Shown piece after piece: positions 1-9,750 of a stretch of 64,000 nt of DNA (positions within the stretch are counted from its first letter, which is position 1; each line of letters starts with the position of its first letter). This DNA comes from Candidatus Photodesmus blepharonis. GTDB lineage: Bacteria; Pseudomonadota; Gammaproteobacteria; Enterobacterales; Vibrionaceae. Location of the stretch: the NCBI RefSeq assembly GCF_000731795.2, contig NZ_JGVK01000027.1, positions 180,972 to 244,971 of the forward strand, read 5' to 3'. A program made the translations under genes and the position numbers. A model generated the notes under the pieces. It was not told where the DNA came from. It ran no database searches and was given only the letters and a program-made list of their open reading frames with translations.

Positions 1-1
1 G

Positions 2-133
2 GAACAGAGCTTCCAGTTTGAACGCATTGGTTATTTTTGTATAGATTCAAAAACATCCAATCCAAAAGCTTTAGTTTTTAACCGTACTGTTGCTTTACGT
101 GATAGTTGGAGTAAAATTCAAGATTATCAATAA
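2..133 (+). CDS. glnS: Glutaminyl-tRNA synthetase, C-terminal fragment (gene enters from the left edge)
   Basis: Only the last 43 codons are in the window, in frame 2, ending in TAA at 131-133. The peptide contains [13 protein letters not shown] and [12 protein letters not shown], which match the conserved C-terminal end of GlnS from memory of the E. coli protein (a QFEREGYFCLDS and VFNRTVGLRDTW pattern). GlnS charges tRNA-Gln in the cytoplasm; this end belongs to its C-terminal anticodon-binding beta-barrel. No terminator is evident before fabV, which begins 119 bases downstream on the same strand. Confidence 0.9.
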   Translation, partial: EQSFQFERIGYFCIDSKTSNPKALVFNRTVALRDSWSKIQDYQ

Positions 134-252
134 TTTTGATGAGTAAATTTATGCTAATGAATACCTATTTCGGTGGTCTATTTGTATGACGTAGTCGGGT
201 ACTTAGTTTGAAATATTCATTATCATTTATCCTAATCAAAGGAAGCTTAGAT

Positions 253-1458
253 ATGGTTATTAAGCCTAAAATTCGTGGATTTATTTGTACTACAGCACAT
301 CCTATAGGTTGTATGGAGAATGTAAAAAAACAGATTAATTATATTGAAAGACAAGGGAAAATGAAGGATATGCCTAAACGCGTCTTGATTGTTGGCTCTT
401 CAAGTGGCTACGGTCTGTCTTCCCGTATAGTTTCAGGATTTGGTGGTAGTGCGTCAACTATTGGTATTTTTTTTGAGCGGGCAGGTATAAATAAAAAAAC
501 AGGTACCGCTGGTTTTTACAACGCAGTGGCTTTCGAGAAACTGGCACATGAAAGAGGGTTGTATTCGAAAAGTTTGAATGGTGATGCTTTTTCAAATCAA
601 GCTAAAGAAAAAACGATTAATTTGATTAAAAGAGATTTAGGTCAAATCGATATGGTAATCTATTCTTTAGCTGCGCCAGTGCGTAGGCTTCCTCAAACGG
701 GTGAGTTGCTTCGTTCAGTTTTAAAACCCATTGGCAAAACCTACACATCAATAGCATTGGATACAAGCAGAGATTTGATTACTAAGGCAAGTGTTGACCC
801 TGCAACAGAAAAAGAGATTAGAGATACTGTACGTGTAATGGGTGGTGAAGATTGGCAACTTTGGATCAATGCGCTCTTTCAATCGGGTGTACTATCTGAG
901 GGTTGCAGAACGCTTGCCTACAGTTATGTTGGTACAGAACTAACTTGGCCTATTTACTGGCATGGTACATTAGGTAAAGCTAAAATAGATCTGGAGAATA
1001 CAGGGTTGGCGCTGAACGAAAAATTGTCAGCAATAGGTGGTAGCGCCAATGTTGCAGTGCTTAAGTCTGTTATCACTCAAGCAAGTTCTGCTATTCCAAT
1101 GATGCCGTTATATATTTCTATACTCTTTAAAAAGATGCGTGAAGAAGGTGTTCATGAGGGATGTGTAGAACACATTTATCGTATGTTTAGTCAGTTATAT
1201 AGTAAAAATACTGATAATAGTCTTCTCAAGACAGATCTTAAGAATCGTTTGCGTTTAGATGATTGGGAACTTCGTGAAAATATTCAAGAGCATTGTCGTA
1301 AGGTATGGTCAAATATTGCTTCAGAAAATTTTAAAGAATTGACGGATTATCTTAAATACAAGGAAGAATTTTTAAATCTGTTTGGTTTCGGGATTAAGGG
1401 TATAGACTATACGACTGATGTTAACCCAATTGTTAAAAGTAATATCATTAACATTTAG
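253..1458 (+). CDS. fabV: Trans-2-enoyl-ACP (CoA) reductase FabV
   Basis: FabV catalyses the last step of each fatty-acid elongation cycle, NADH-dependent reduction of the trans-2-enoyl thioester, and is the triclosan-insensitive enoyl reductase type typical of Vibrio and Pseudomonas. The open frame extends upstream to 208, but I place the start at ATG 253 because the family begins [10 protein letters not shown] and an AAGGAAG ribosome site precedes it by about 8 bases; this gives 401 residues, the usual length. The Rossmann segment [11 protein letters not shown] lies at about 44-54, with Tyr53 conserved. The Tyr-x8-Lys catalytic pair falls at Tyr235 and Lys244, the positions known from V. 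cholerae FabV. It faces panP tail to tail. No fabI is seen in the window. Confidence 0.96.
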   Translation: MVIKPKIRGFICTTAHPIGCMENVKKQINYIERQGKMKDMPKRVLIVGSSSGYGLSSRIVSGFGGSASTIGIFFERAGINKKTGTAGFYNAVAFEKLAHERGLYSKSLNGDAFSNQAKEKTINLIKRDLGQIDMVIYSLAAPVRRLPQTGELLRSVLKPIGKTYTSIALDTSRDLITKASVDPATEKEIRDTVRVMGGEDWQLWINALFQSGVLSEGCRTLAYSYVGTELTWPIYWHGTLGKAKIDLENTGLALNEKLSAIGGSANVAVLKSVITQASSAIPMMPLYISILFKKMREEGVHEGCVEHIYRMFSQLYSKNTDNSLLKTDLKNRLRLDDWELRENIQEHCRKVWSNIASENFKELTDYLKYKEEFLNLFGFGIKGIDYTTDVNPIVKSNIINI

Positions 1459-1546
1459 TCATGAGGTTTAAAAAATTATTATCTATGAGCTGTGTTTCAG
1501 ATTTTTGTCTTTGTTGATGTTTTTTCTGGCAGAAAGTTTTTATTAA

Positions 1547-3172
1547 TCAGAATAATGACCTAATTCGTGCGTTAAGTTTTGCATCCTGTAGCGCAATTTT
1601 CCTTTGCTCTATTAAAATATCCTTTAGAATATCTAATGTAGTTAGAGGATTGGCAAGTACAACTCTGAATGCGACTATTTCTATTCGTTTCCATTTCACT
1701 GGATTTAGTTTTGTCCGAGATACAAAAGATTTTCCTATGTCACGTTGTCTTTTTTGAATAAATTTAGTCAATTCATTGATTAGTGCATTTATTTCTATAA
1801 TTTCTTTTTCAGAGGCCATAGATAGAATTTTTTGAATTCTATGAGGGATGTACCGGTAAGTTAGCAAGCATAGTTCAGGTTGTGATAGTAATTCAAAATC
1901 CGATTGTTGATTAATTAATGAGGCAAAGTGTTCGGCTTTTTCTATGCTTTGATCAATAAGCAATTCATAACCTAATCGACCAATAATATGCATACTTGCA
2001 TATACAAGCATCACAATACCGGAACGAGATCCTTCCAAAGTGCGAGTACCTAAGTCTTTTGAACCTTTACGCAGCACATATTGTGCATGATATTCAATAG
2101 AGTTTGTGATATCGGGTTTTTTAAATAGGACCATTCCGACACCTATTGGAATATAGAGTTGTTTGTGTGCATCAATGGTAACTGAATCAGCTAGTTCTAT
2201 ACCGTCAAGTAAATGTCTATGATTATTAGACATCAATGTAGCACCACCCCATGCGGCATCAACATGGAAATGACAGTTTTCTTTTCGACAAATTGCTGCC
2301 AATTCTGTAAGAGGATCAATGTTACCAGTTTCTGTCGTACCTGCTATACCAATTATTGCAAATGGTTTAACTTTCTTTGTTCTTAATGTAGTAATTTTGT
2401 TTTGCAAGTCAATACAATCAATGCGATGATCAGAATCTGTTTTGATCATTACTAGTCCTTCTTGCCCAATGCCAAGTATGTCTGCCGCTTTTTTAAGAGA
2501 ATAATGAGCACGTTCCGAAACTAATACTGCTAGTCCGCTATATCCATAGTATTGTATTGCTCTAAATAAACCCTCCTTCTCTATACCTGTAAAATTTCCT
2601 TGAGCTTTTAGTGCATTATTTCGAGCAACCCATAATGCAGTAATGTTAGCAATGGTACCACCAGAACAAAATGCTCCTAGCGAATATTTAGAATTGTGCA
2701 TCCGTTTGGAATAAAATGTTTCATTTTTTGAATAAATAAGTCGATGTAACATGCCTAACACTTGGCGTTCTAAGGGTGTAAAAGCTTTAGAGGTTTCTAT
2801 TTTGACTAAGTTTTGATTAAGAGCAATCATAATTTTTGAAAGAGACATCAAAAAATAGGGCAATGCAGAGGTCATGTGGCCAACGAAACTAGGTGAGGAT
2901 GTATAAGCTGAATGCGCCACTAAAGCATCGAGCAGATGTTGAGCATGTTTAGAAATAAATTCTGGTTGTTCTGGGATAGCTGAATTGGAAAAATCTTGTT
3001 CCATATCATTAAGTGTTTTTTTTTGACTGATAATATGTTCGCTGAAAAATAGGTTTCGATCTTCCGAAATTTGTTTTTCCATTTTTGCTAGCGTGGAATC
3101 AGGTTTTTCGGGAAGGGTGAAAATTTGAAGTATATTCTCCAAGCTCACATCTGCTATTTTTTCTGGCACCAT
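1547..3172 (-). CDS. panP: PLP-dependent aspartate 1-decarboxylase (PanP-type group II decarboxylase)
   Basis: This 541-residue protein has the group II amino-acid decarboxylase fold: the PLP-stacking His at about 223 (SERAHYS), the PLP-nitrogen Asp at about 305 (HVDAAWGG) and the Schiff-base lysine at about 337 (DAHKQLY). Length and the N-terminal pattern fit the PanP family of Vibrio, which makes beta-alanine from aspartate for pantothenate and CoA in place of the pyruvoyl enzyme PanD. A glutamate decarboxylase is the main alternative, since the two share all these motifs; the substrate call rests on overall length and likeness from memory. The start at ATG 3172 has no convincing ribosome-binding site. 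It converges on fabV. Confidence 0.8.
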   Translation of the reverse strand: MVPEKIADVSLENILQIFTLPEKPDSTLAKMEKQISEDRNLFFSEHIISQKKTLNDMEQDFSNSAIPEQPEFISKHAQHLLDALVAHSAYTSSPSFVGHMTSALPYFLMSLSKIMIALNQNLVKIETSKAFTPLERQVLGMLHRLIYSKNETFYSKRMHNSKYSLGAFCSGGTIANITALWVARNNALKAQGNFTGIEKEGLFRAIQYYGYSGLAVLVSERAHYSLKKAADILGIGQEGLVMIKTDSDHRIDCIDLQNKITTLRTKKVKPFAIIGIAGTTETGNIDPLTELAAICRKENCHFHVDAAWGGATLMSNNHRHLLDGIELADSVTIDAHKQLYIPIGVGMVLFKKPDITNSIEYHAQYVLRKGSKDLGTRTLEGSRSGIVMLVYASMHIIGRLGYELLIDQSIEKAEHFASLINQQSDFELLSQPELCLLTYRYIPHRIQKILSMASEKEIIEINALINELTKFIQKRQRDIGKSFVSRTKLNPVKWKRIEIVAFRVVLANPLTTLDILKDILIEQRKIALQDAKLNARIRSLF

Positions 3173-3467
3173 GGAAGTGAGAGTCGAAAGACTACCTTTA
3201 AGTTATATTATAGAGCGAAAAATTTAAGTAAAGCTGTTAAATCAACTTAGAATCTACATCTTAGTTGGTACAATTAAACCTTGTATTTAAAGGGGTAAAT
3301 CCGGATTCTACACTCATTGTTTTAAAAAACAAGAAAGATTTAATGTTTCAAAATTATAATTGAAAGGGTAAAGATTTTATCTTCTCTCTTTAATTAAATG
3401 CGGTGTATTTATGTGAAGATATGTAAGAGGAGATTGCTCAAAAATTTCAGTTAGTAATGGTAAGATA
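3173..3467. other. Gene-free spacer between the sap operon end and panP
   Basis: About 295 bases between the sapF stop and the panP start. I see no ORF with homology and no convincing hairpin terminator. It must hold the panP promoter on the minus strand, but no confident -35/-10 pair can be picked out against the AT-rich background. Confidence 0.5.
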
Positions 3468-4250
3468 TTAGTAGGAAGGTATTTTATTAAAGTAGCTTTT
3501 AACTATACGTTGAGTAATTTGATTTTTTGGATTACATAGAACTGTTTGAGTATCTCCAGTTTCCACGACCTCACCTTCATTCATGACAATGATTTTGTCA
3601 GTTATATGTTTTATTATTCCAATATGTTGTGATATGTACACAAAAGATATACCTGCTTCTTTTTGCAGCTCTAAAAACAGATTGATAATTTGAGATCGCA
3701 CTGCCATATCAAGGCCATTCAATGCTTCATCTGCTACAATGATAGAAGGTCGCAAGATCAAAGCTCTGGCTAAGCATACACGTTGTTTTTGTCCTGTGGC
3801 CAGCATATGAGGGTAAAAGTAGGAATGCTCGGGAAGCAAACCAACTTGTAGCAGTGTTTCGTTTACTCGTTTGATACGTCCCTCTTTCGGGATATTTGTA
3901 TTACGCTTTAGTGGTATTTCCAAGGTATGAGCGACTTGTGCTCTAGGATTTAAAGAGGTATTCGGATCTTGAAAAATCATACGTATTAGCTTGCATCGAA
4001 CGTTATAATCTTTGTACTTTAAAAGCTTTCCATTGACTCTAATTTCACCAGAGGTAGGTTTTGTTGCTCCCGCTAACATACGTGCTATCGTAGATTTTCC
4101 TGAGCAATTTTTTCCTATGAAACCAATAGTTTCACCGTTTTTTAACGAAAAACTTACAGGTTTTACTATATGTTGTATGTTTCTTTGAAATAGACCAGAA
4201 TAAATGGTCAAATTTTTTGCTAGATCTTTTACTTCAAGCAAAGTACTCAT
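3468..4250 (-). CDS. sapF: ABC transporter ATP-binding protein SapF
   Basis: This is the second ATPase of the Sap transporter, originally linked to antimicrobial-peptide resistance and, for SapBCDF of E. coli, to putrescine export. The Walker A is GKNCSGKST, the signature region reads MLATGQKQRV as in E. coli SapF, and the Walker B/D-loop is IIVADEALNGLD, with the switch His in ISQHIG. The frame is open to 4283, but ATG 4250 gives the family start MSTLLEV and an ATGA overlap with the sapD stop, indicating translational coupling; the product is 260 residues. It is the last gene of sapBCDF. Confidence 0.93.
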   Translation of the reverse strand: MSTLLEVKDLAKNLTIYSGLFQRNIQHIVKPVSFSLKNGETIGFIGKNCSGKSTIARMLAGATKPTSGEIRVNGKLLKYKDYNVRCKLIRMIFQDPNTSLNPRAQVAHTLEIPLKRNTNIPKEGRIKRVNETLLQVGLLPEHSYFYPHMLATGQKQRVCLARALILRPSIIVADEALNGLDMAVRSQIINLFLELQKEAGISFVYISQHIGIIKHITDKIIVMNEGEVVETGDTQTVLCNPKNQITQRIVKSYFNKIPSY

Positions 4251-5245
4251 AGTACTTCTTTTATATTTAGTGGAAAATGGCAAGAAAATCTATGATGCTT
4301 TATTTCTCTGGTCGAAGGTACTATAACACATTTCTGTTGAGCATAGAGGCAGCGAGGTCCAAAACGACATCCAATGGGTAGATGTTTTAGAGGTGGAATG
4401 GAACCAGTTAAAGGTTGTAGTTTTTTCTTGTGCGGAATGGACCTTCCAAAGTTTGGCATCGCTTTTAGCAATGCATCAGTATAAGGGTGTTTAGGTGCTT
4501 TTAAAATTTTGTTAGTATCAGCTGACTCTATGGCTTGGCCGCAGTATATTACCGTGATTTTAGTTGCCCACTGAGTAATCATAGTTAGATCATGTCCAAT
4601 GAGCATAATAGTCGTGCGATTCACTTGATTCATACGGCTTAGTAAACGTAGAATTTGAGATTGAGTAATTGGATCCAAATCGTTAGTTGGTTCGTCAGCA
4701 ATTAGAATTTTTGGTTTAGTAGCAATCGCCATAGCAATCATGATTTTTTGGCATTCACCATCAGTTAGTTCATATGCATAACTTTCCATTAATCTCTTGT
4801 GATCTCTAATTCCAACTTTATGTAGCAAGGTGATTGCCTCTTTTTGACGCCACTTAAATTGTTTCCAGATTTTTTTTGAATAGGAAGAACTTGAGGGAAT
4901 AGATTCAGTGAGTTGTTTTCCAATTTTTTCAGAAGGATCTAAACAGGTTGATGCTTCTTGAAAAATCATAGCAATGTCCCGAGCGATAATTCGACGTCGT
5001 TCTGTTGGAGTGAGTTGTAATAAATCAATGTTGTTCAGGCATATCCGATCAGCAGTGATTTTCCAATTATTCTTACAGATTCCTACAATCGCTTTGGCAA
5101 CTAAGCTTTTCCCAGATCCAGATTCTCCTACTAAACCACGAATTTCACCTTCATTTATGGTCAGACTAATACGGTCCACTGCTTTAACTAATCCTTGAGA
5201 CGTATTTATTTCGATTGTTAAATGACGAATATCTAGTAATGGCAT
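4247..5245 (-). CDS. sapD: ABC transporter ATP-binding protein SapD
   Basis: ATPase of the Sap system, 332 residues, cytoplasmic face of the inner membrane. Walker A (GESGSGKS) is at about 39-46 and Walker B is ILIADEPTNDLD. The signature is the divergent ELTDGECQK rather than LSGGQ; from memory SapD of E. coli has the same deviation, so it is a family trait rather than decay. The C-terminal Cys-containing oligopeptide/dipeptide extension (RCLYAQQKC and a later Cys) is present. Its start overlaps the sapC stop by one base (TAATG), and its stop overlaps the sapF start, so the operon is tightly coupled. Confidence 0.93.
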   Translation of the reverse strand: MPLLDIRHLTIEINTSQGLVKAVDRISLTINEGEIRGLVGESGSGKSLVAKAIVGICKNNWKITADRICLNNIDLLQLTPTERRRIIARDIAMIFQEASTCLDPSEKIGKQLTESIPSSSSYSKKIWKQFKWRQKEAITLLHKVGIRDHKRLMESYAYELTDGECQKIMIAMAIATKPKILIADEPTNDLDPITQSQILRLLSRMNQVNRTTIMLIGHDLTMITQWATKITVIYCGQAIESADTNKILKAPKHPYTDALLKAMPNFGRSIPHKKKLQPLTGSIPPLKHLPIGCRFGPRCLYAQQKCVIVPSTREIKHHRFSCHFPLNIKEVL

Positions 5246-6138
5246 TACTCTACCCCTGCACTAAGTGTTTCTCGAATGCCTTCTCCTGTTAAATTGACAG
5301 CGATAACAGAGAGTATGATAGGTAGTCCAGGAAGTATGACTGTCCAAGGAGCTATGTAGATAAATTCAGCATAATCCCCTAAAATAGATCCCCATTCAAG
5401 AGTTGGAGTTTTAGTATCTCCTAATAATCCTAAAAAACCAAGTGCTGCAATATCTAAAATAGCGACTGAAAGAGCGTAGGTAATCTCTGTTGCTAGTACA
5501 ATGAAAATATTAGGCAATATTGAATGCCAAAGTAAGTAAAATTTGTTTATTCCATCTAGACGGGCAGCTAGGACATAATCTTTTCCCATTTCATCGTACA
5601 TTGCAATATAAACAGAACGCGCAAAGCGAGGTATAAGAGCAAGACAAATTGCAAAAAAAATATTACATGTATTAGAGTTCAAAAAAGTAACGAAAATAAT
5701 TGCTAAAGGCAGTGAGGGTATTGACATTACAGTATCAAGTAGATGATTTAAAGTACTTGATAAGAGACCTTTGGTCATGCCAGCTAGAATACCAATAGAA
5801 CAACCTATTATCGCTGCTATCAGGGTAATGACAATAGCTGCACCGAAAGTAAGTTGTGAACCAACAATTAGGCGGGATAAAATATCGCGGCCTAGATTAT
5901 CAGTACCCATAAAGTGTTCACTGTTACCAAGTGAATGCCAAGACGGTGGTATTAGCGATTCTCCTGTTTGAGCTTCAGGTTGATAGGGTGTTAGCCATGG
6001 AGAAGTAAGAGTAATTAAAATTAAAAGTAATAAGCACCATAAACCAAATATTCCACAACCATTATCACAAAAATTGTTCCAAAAACGTTCAAATTGCGTT
6101 GGAATGTGTTCTTCCTGATAAATATTATTTGTTAGCAC
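5245..6138 (-). CDS. sapC: ABC transporter permease SapC
   Basis: Inner-membrane permease of the DppC/OppC type, 297 residues. It has a first hydrophobic helix at about 33-50, then the characteristic GTDNLGRDILSRL segment near 78-90, and five further membrane helices. The EAA-like cytoplasmic loop is around LAARLDGINKFYLLWHSILPN. It ends in AGVE, the same C-terminus as E. coli SapC. The gene overlaps sapB by 14 bases and sapD by one. It should form the channel with SapB. Confidence 0.93.
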   Translation of the reverse strand: MLTNNIYQEEHIPTQFERFWNNFCDNGCGIFGLWCLLLLILITLTSPWLTPYQPEAQTGESLIPPSWHSLGNSEHFMGTDNLGRDILSRLIVGSQLTFGAAIVITLIAAIIGCSIGILAGMTKGLLSSTLNHLLDTVMSIPSLPLAIIFVTFLNSNTCNIFFAICLALIPRFARSVYIAMYDEMGKDYVLAARLDGINKFYLLWHSILPNIFIVLATEITYALSVAILDIAALGFLGLLGDTKTPTLEWGSILGDYAEFIYIAPWTVILPGLPIILSVIAVNLTGEGIRETLSAGVE

Positions 6139-7087
6139 ACCATTTTCTCCTTGCTAATGGATTTACCATAACAGAAAATAAGTCTGAGAGAGTATTAGCG
6201 CTTAGTACGAGTATTGCAATAGCTATCACACCGGCTTGAATAGCTGTATAGTCTTTGTGTTCGAGAGCATCCAATAACCAATTACCAATACCGGGCCAAT
6301 CAAAAATTGACTCAGTTACAATAGCTAATGTCAACATATTTGAAAGTTGTATACCAATTTTAGGAATAATAGGTGCAATAGCATTTTTAAAGACATGCCG
6401 TATTATAATCGCGTAGGTTGTTAATCCTTTGATTTTTAAAACTTGAATATAGTTTTGTGTCATTGTTTCTGCAACCGAATTCCGAATTAATCTAATTACT
6501 TGAGTTGTTGGGGAAAGCGCTAATACTAAACAAGGTAAAATTAGATGTTTAATTATATTTTTTAAGCTATGAACACGGTATTGTTCTTCAAGAAAAAAAA
6601 CATCAATAAGGGCAAATCCAGTCACATATTCCACTTGATAAAGCAAATCGAAACGTCCTGATATAGGTAATATTTGAGAGTGTAAAGAGAAGATCATTAT
6701 GAATAATAATGCTGTCCAAAATAGTGGTGTAGAATAACCTACCATTGAAGCAAATGAGATTGTAGCGTCAATCCAGGTACCTTGTTTAATGCCTGATAAC
6801 ATACCAAGCGGAACACCAAGTAATATTGAGATTAAAAATGCTATAAAGCAAAGTTCAAGTGTTGCTGGAAAGACAATAAGTAATTCTTCAAGAATAGGAG
6901 CACCACTACGATTGATACCAAAATTTAAATTTATCAATTCAAAAACATAGATCAGCCAACCACTCCAAAAATACATTTTTGACCAAGAAGATGTTTCATC
7001 AAGCCTTAGAATGCTAAAACCAACAATACTTAAAATCAGAAGTGTAACTACAAAAAGGTTTAAACGACGTACTGTGTAGAACAACAT
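6125..7087 (-). CDS. sapB: ABC transporter permease SapB
   Basis: First gene of the sap operon here; inner-membrane permease of the DppB/OppB type, 320 residues. The frame opens at 7147, but the family N-terminus (MLFYTVRRLN, then a hydrophobic helix) starts at ATG 7087, with an AGGG ribosome site about 8 bases upstream. The permease loop is near LKIKGLTTYAIIIRHVFKNA, followed by the SIFDWPGIGNW motif typical of DppB-like proteins. The binding-protein gene sapA, which normally precedes sapB, is not here: the next 330 bases contain no ORF and then a histidine kinase gene. Putrescine export by SapBCDF in E. coli does not need SapA, so the remainder could still work. Confidence 0.92.
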   Translation of the reverse strand: MLFYTVRRLNLFVVTLLILSIVGFSILRLDETSSWSKMYFWSGWLIYVFELINLNFGINRSGAPILEELLIVFPATLELCFIAFLISILLGVPLGMLSGIKQGTWIDATISFASMVGYSTPLFWTALLFIMIFSLHSQILPISGRFDLLYQVEYVTGFALIDVFFLEEQYRVHSLKNIIKHLILPCLVLALSPTTQVIRLIRNSVAETMTQNYIQVLKIKGLTTYAIIIRHVFKNAIAPIIPKIGIQLSNMLTLAIVTESIFDWPGIGNWLLDALEHKDYTAIQAGVIAIAILVLSANTLSDLFSVMVNPLARRKWCANK

Positions 7088-7417
7088 TATTTTACCCTGT
7101 CTATTAACGAATCGCATATTAAATTCTAATGAGAGAATAGCATTCAAAATGTTTTATGTTCATTAAAAAACTTATGTAACCATAAAACTTATTGATTTTA
7201 TTAAATGTCAGACTATTGTATAGCTTAGTTAGCCAATTTGGATAGACTTTACCAATGCTATTTTACCATCAAACTTTACCCTGTAATGCTCTTAGACATT
7301 GGTATGGAGTGCCGAGCATCTCAATGTTTTCTAGATCGACTAAAAATTTTTTAAACAGATTTTTTTGAAATTTTTATTGCGTAGCGGTTTATTAAAGAGT
7401 TTTGATAATGGATCATA
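7088..7417. other. Gene-free spacer upstream of sapB (usual sapA position)
   Basis: About 330 bases between sapB and the hybrid kinase. Reading the minus strand in three frames gave only short broken peptides (for example EMLGTPYQCL then stops) that I cannot match to SapA. It presumably carries the sap promoter. No terminator-like hairpin was found for the kinase gene. Confidence 0.5.
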
Positions 7418-9616
7418 CTAGCTATCGATTCTAATTTTGTGTTTTGGAGAATATTGATACAATTTTTCAGAGTAGTGATGTAATGCTTCCTCTAATTTAT
7501 TTGCATCTATCGGTTTTACGATGATAAAATCAGCGCCAGCTTTTAGCATTGGAGTAAAAGTCTCTTTGAATGCATCCGCAGTGCAGCCAAATATGAGCAC
7601 TTTGCTTTTTGTATTTTTCATGGTTCGAATGCTATTAATAGTATTAACACCATCCATAAAAGGCATGTGGTTGTCCATTAAGATGAAATCATAGTGATTC
7701 TTATGCAGCATTCCTAATGCGTCCTGTCCGTTGTCAGCGCATTCACAATGAAAGCCTTTATTTTTCATAAAAGTTTTCATGACAATGCTGTTAATTAAAT
7801 TATCTTCAACGATTAAAGCCTTCAATCCGTTATAGTGCAGTTGTTTTTGTAGTGAAACTTTTTTGAAATCAGGGGTGCCCTTTTCAATTTTCAGGCTTAC
7901 TTTAAAGTTACTTCCAACCCCAATTTTACTACTTAAAATTATATTACCACCATTCAATTCAAGAATTTTTCGCACAATTGCTAGGCCTAGTCCTGTTCCT
8001 CCAAAACGATGAGTTATTGATGATTCAGCTTGTTCAAAAGGTCTAAAAACTCTTTCTTGGGCTTCTTTTGAAATCCCGATACCTGTGTCTTGAACATCGA
8101 TTTTTAAATGAAGTCGACCGTTTTCAATTCTCTCTTTTAAATATACTTTAATGGAACCATTTAAAGTAAATTTCACGGCATTGCTTAATAAATTGAACAA
8201 AATTTGGCGTAATCTGGCTTTATTGGAGAAATACCAACGATCATGAGGTATCTCGGAATAAATTTGAAATTTCAGGCCTTTTTTTGTGCATAAAGCTTCG
8301 TAGACATTATTAATGCTATTAATAATTGACTCAAGTGGAAATAGTGTTTTATCTGATTCTAGATGTTCCTGTTCAATTTTTGAAAAATCTAATATTTCAT
8401 TAAGGAGAGCTATCATATGTTCTCCCGAATCGCATAAAGTATTGAGGTAGTTTTTTTGTTCGGTGTTTAAATTACTTTTCAAAAGTATTTGCACTGTTCC
8501 TAGAATTCCATTCATAGGAGTACGAATTTCGTGTGATAGCGTCGCAAGAAATTTACTTTTTACCTTAGTTGAAGCTTGTGCTTTAATTTTTTCTGCTTCT
8601 AAAAAAATAGTTTTTTGATTGAAGCTCTCTATTAGATAACGGATTTCATCTTTGCTATCATATGTTAAATCAATAATCCCTCCTTCTTTGGATGCGTCAA
8701 CTTTTTTAGCGATTAAGATGATTGGTTTAATTAAATAATGGTTGAGAAGGTAATAGCCAAGCATTACACATAATAACAAAATTGGAATAATACCAAATTC
8801 AACTTTAGAAACGAGTTCGTATACTTCTTCGTTTACTGTATGTTTTGAATTAATGATATTCATACTCCAATTAAATTCATCAAATTGATATTTGCTGATA
8901 TAGATATCGTCTATTTTTTTGAAGTTATACTTCGTAATAACTTCATTAAAGTTGTCTTTTAAAATCACACCTAGATTATAGTTTTCAGCATGATTATGTG
9001 TGAAGGCAACAAGGTTTGATAACGAAATGTCTATAGTCGCAACTCCAGAAAACTGATTTTCAATATAATAAGGCATACTTGCTGTTATCATTTGAACATT
9101 AGTGTGAGTATCAATGTATATTTTAGACCAAAAAATGTTTCCAGAAGGTTTATTTTCTGCTACTTTGTACCAAGCTTCTTGATCGTACTGATCTCTGGAA
9201 GACTGATTCCAAAGGGAAATGTCATTCACTTTTCTGTTAGAATTTTTATAATAAAACAGACTCATGTAAGGTTTATGTTTATCGATAGAATAAGGTTTAG
9301 GCCATAGACCACCGCTGACCACCATTCCATCAAATTCACCAAATATAGTAAGTAAGACTTTATCTTGTTCTTTTTGTGTCTGAGAGGCCTTACCTAAACT
9401 TGCAATGCTTTTAAGTAAAAAAATGGAATGATCTAGGGATTTTTCAATTTGAATTGCTAAGAGTTTAGTGCGAAGTTCCAGATTTTGTTGTATTTCAATA
9501 TATATGGGAGATTTAATAACATGATAGCTTACTGTTCCAACAGTAATAAGGAAAAAACATAGGTATGCAATTAATGCATAAATACTTTTATGTTTTAATG
9601 AAGATTTTATTTCCAT
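7418..9616 (-). CDS. Hybrid sensor histidine kinase with periplasmic Cache-like domain and receiver
   Basis: A 732-residue membrane sensor. Order of parts: membrane helix at about 13-33; an extracytoplasmic domain at about 34-272 that looks like a double Cache/PAS sensor; second helix at about 274-292; HAMP-like linker; HisKA with phospho-His362 (LSHEIRTPMNG); ATPase domain with N-box Asn479, DTGIGI at 510-515 and FGGTGLGL at 538-545; and a receiver at about 598-712 with phosphoacceptor Asp648 (FILMDNHMP) and Lys701. No Hpt domain follows the receiver, so a separate Hpt protein is expected; one is encoded at 25675-26022, though a partnership is only inference. Ligand unknown. The domain set does not match LuxQ, LuxN or CqsS as I remember them. 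Confidence 0.9.
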   Translation of the reverse strand: MEIKSSLKHKSIYALIAYLCFFLITVGTVSYHVIKSPIYIEIQQNLELRTKLLAIQIEKSLDHSIFLLKSIASLGKASQTQKEQDKVLLTIFGEFDGMVVSGGLWPKPYSIDKHKPYMSLFYYKNSNRKVNDISLWNQSSRDQYDQEAWYKVAENKPSGNIFWSKIYIDTHTNVQMITASMPYYIENQFSGVATIDISLSNLVAFTHNHAENYNLGVILKDNFNEVITKYNFKKIDDIYISKYQFDEFNWSMNIINSKHTVNEEVYELVSKVEFGIIPILLLCVMLGYYLLNHYLIKPIILIAKKVDASKEGGIIDLTYDSKDEIRYLIESFNQKTIFLEAEKIKAQASTKVKSKFLATLSHEIRTPMNGILGTVQILLKSNLNTEQKNYLNTLCDSGEHMIALLNEILDFSKIEQEHLESDKTLFPLESIINSINNVYEALCTKKGLKFQIYSEIPHDRWYFSNKARLRQILFNLLSNAVKFTLNGSIKVYLKERIENGRLHLKIDVQDTGIGISKEAQERVFRPFEQAESSITHRFGGTGLGLAIVRKILELNGGNIILSSKIGVGSNFKVSLKIEKGTPDFKKVSLQKQLHYNGLKALIVEDNLINSIVMKTFMKNKGFHCECADNGQDALGMLHKNHYDFILMDNHMPFMDGVNTINSIRTMKNTKSKVLIFGCTADAFKETFTPMLKAGADFIIVKPIDANKLEEALHHYSEKLYQYSPKHKIRIDS

Positions 9617-9750
9617 CTAAACATGTTGCAAGCTTCCATTTGTAAAAAGATTATAGTAAATATTTTGAATGAGATTTCGCAGGTAGCAATAAAAAAACAA
9701 GAATAATCGAGCAAATATTTTCGATAAGCATTACTCTTTGACTTTTTAAC

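Noticed and set aside
212..230. Fur-box-like sequence upstream of fabV
   Set aside because: TGATAAT-G-AATATTT on the minus strand matches 11 of 14 positions of a 7-1-7 Fur site, but the sequence is almost pure A/T and fabV is not a known Fur target; chance is likely.
7148..7330. Broken reading frame upstream of sapB as a sapA relic
   Set aside because: The translated pieces do not resemble SapA, so no pseudogene is claimed.
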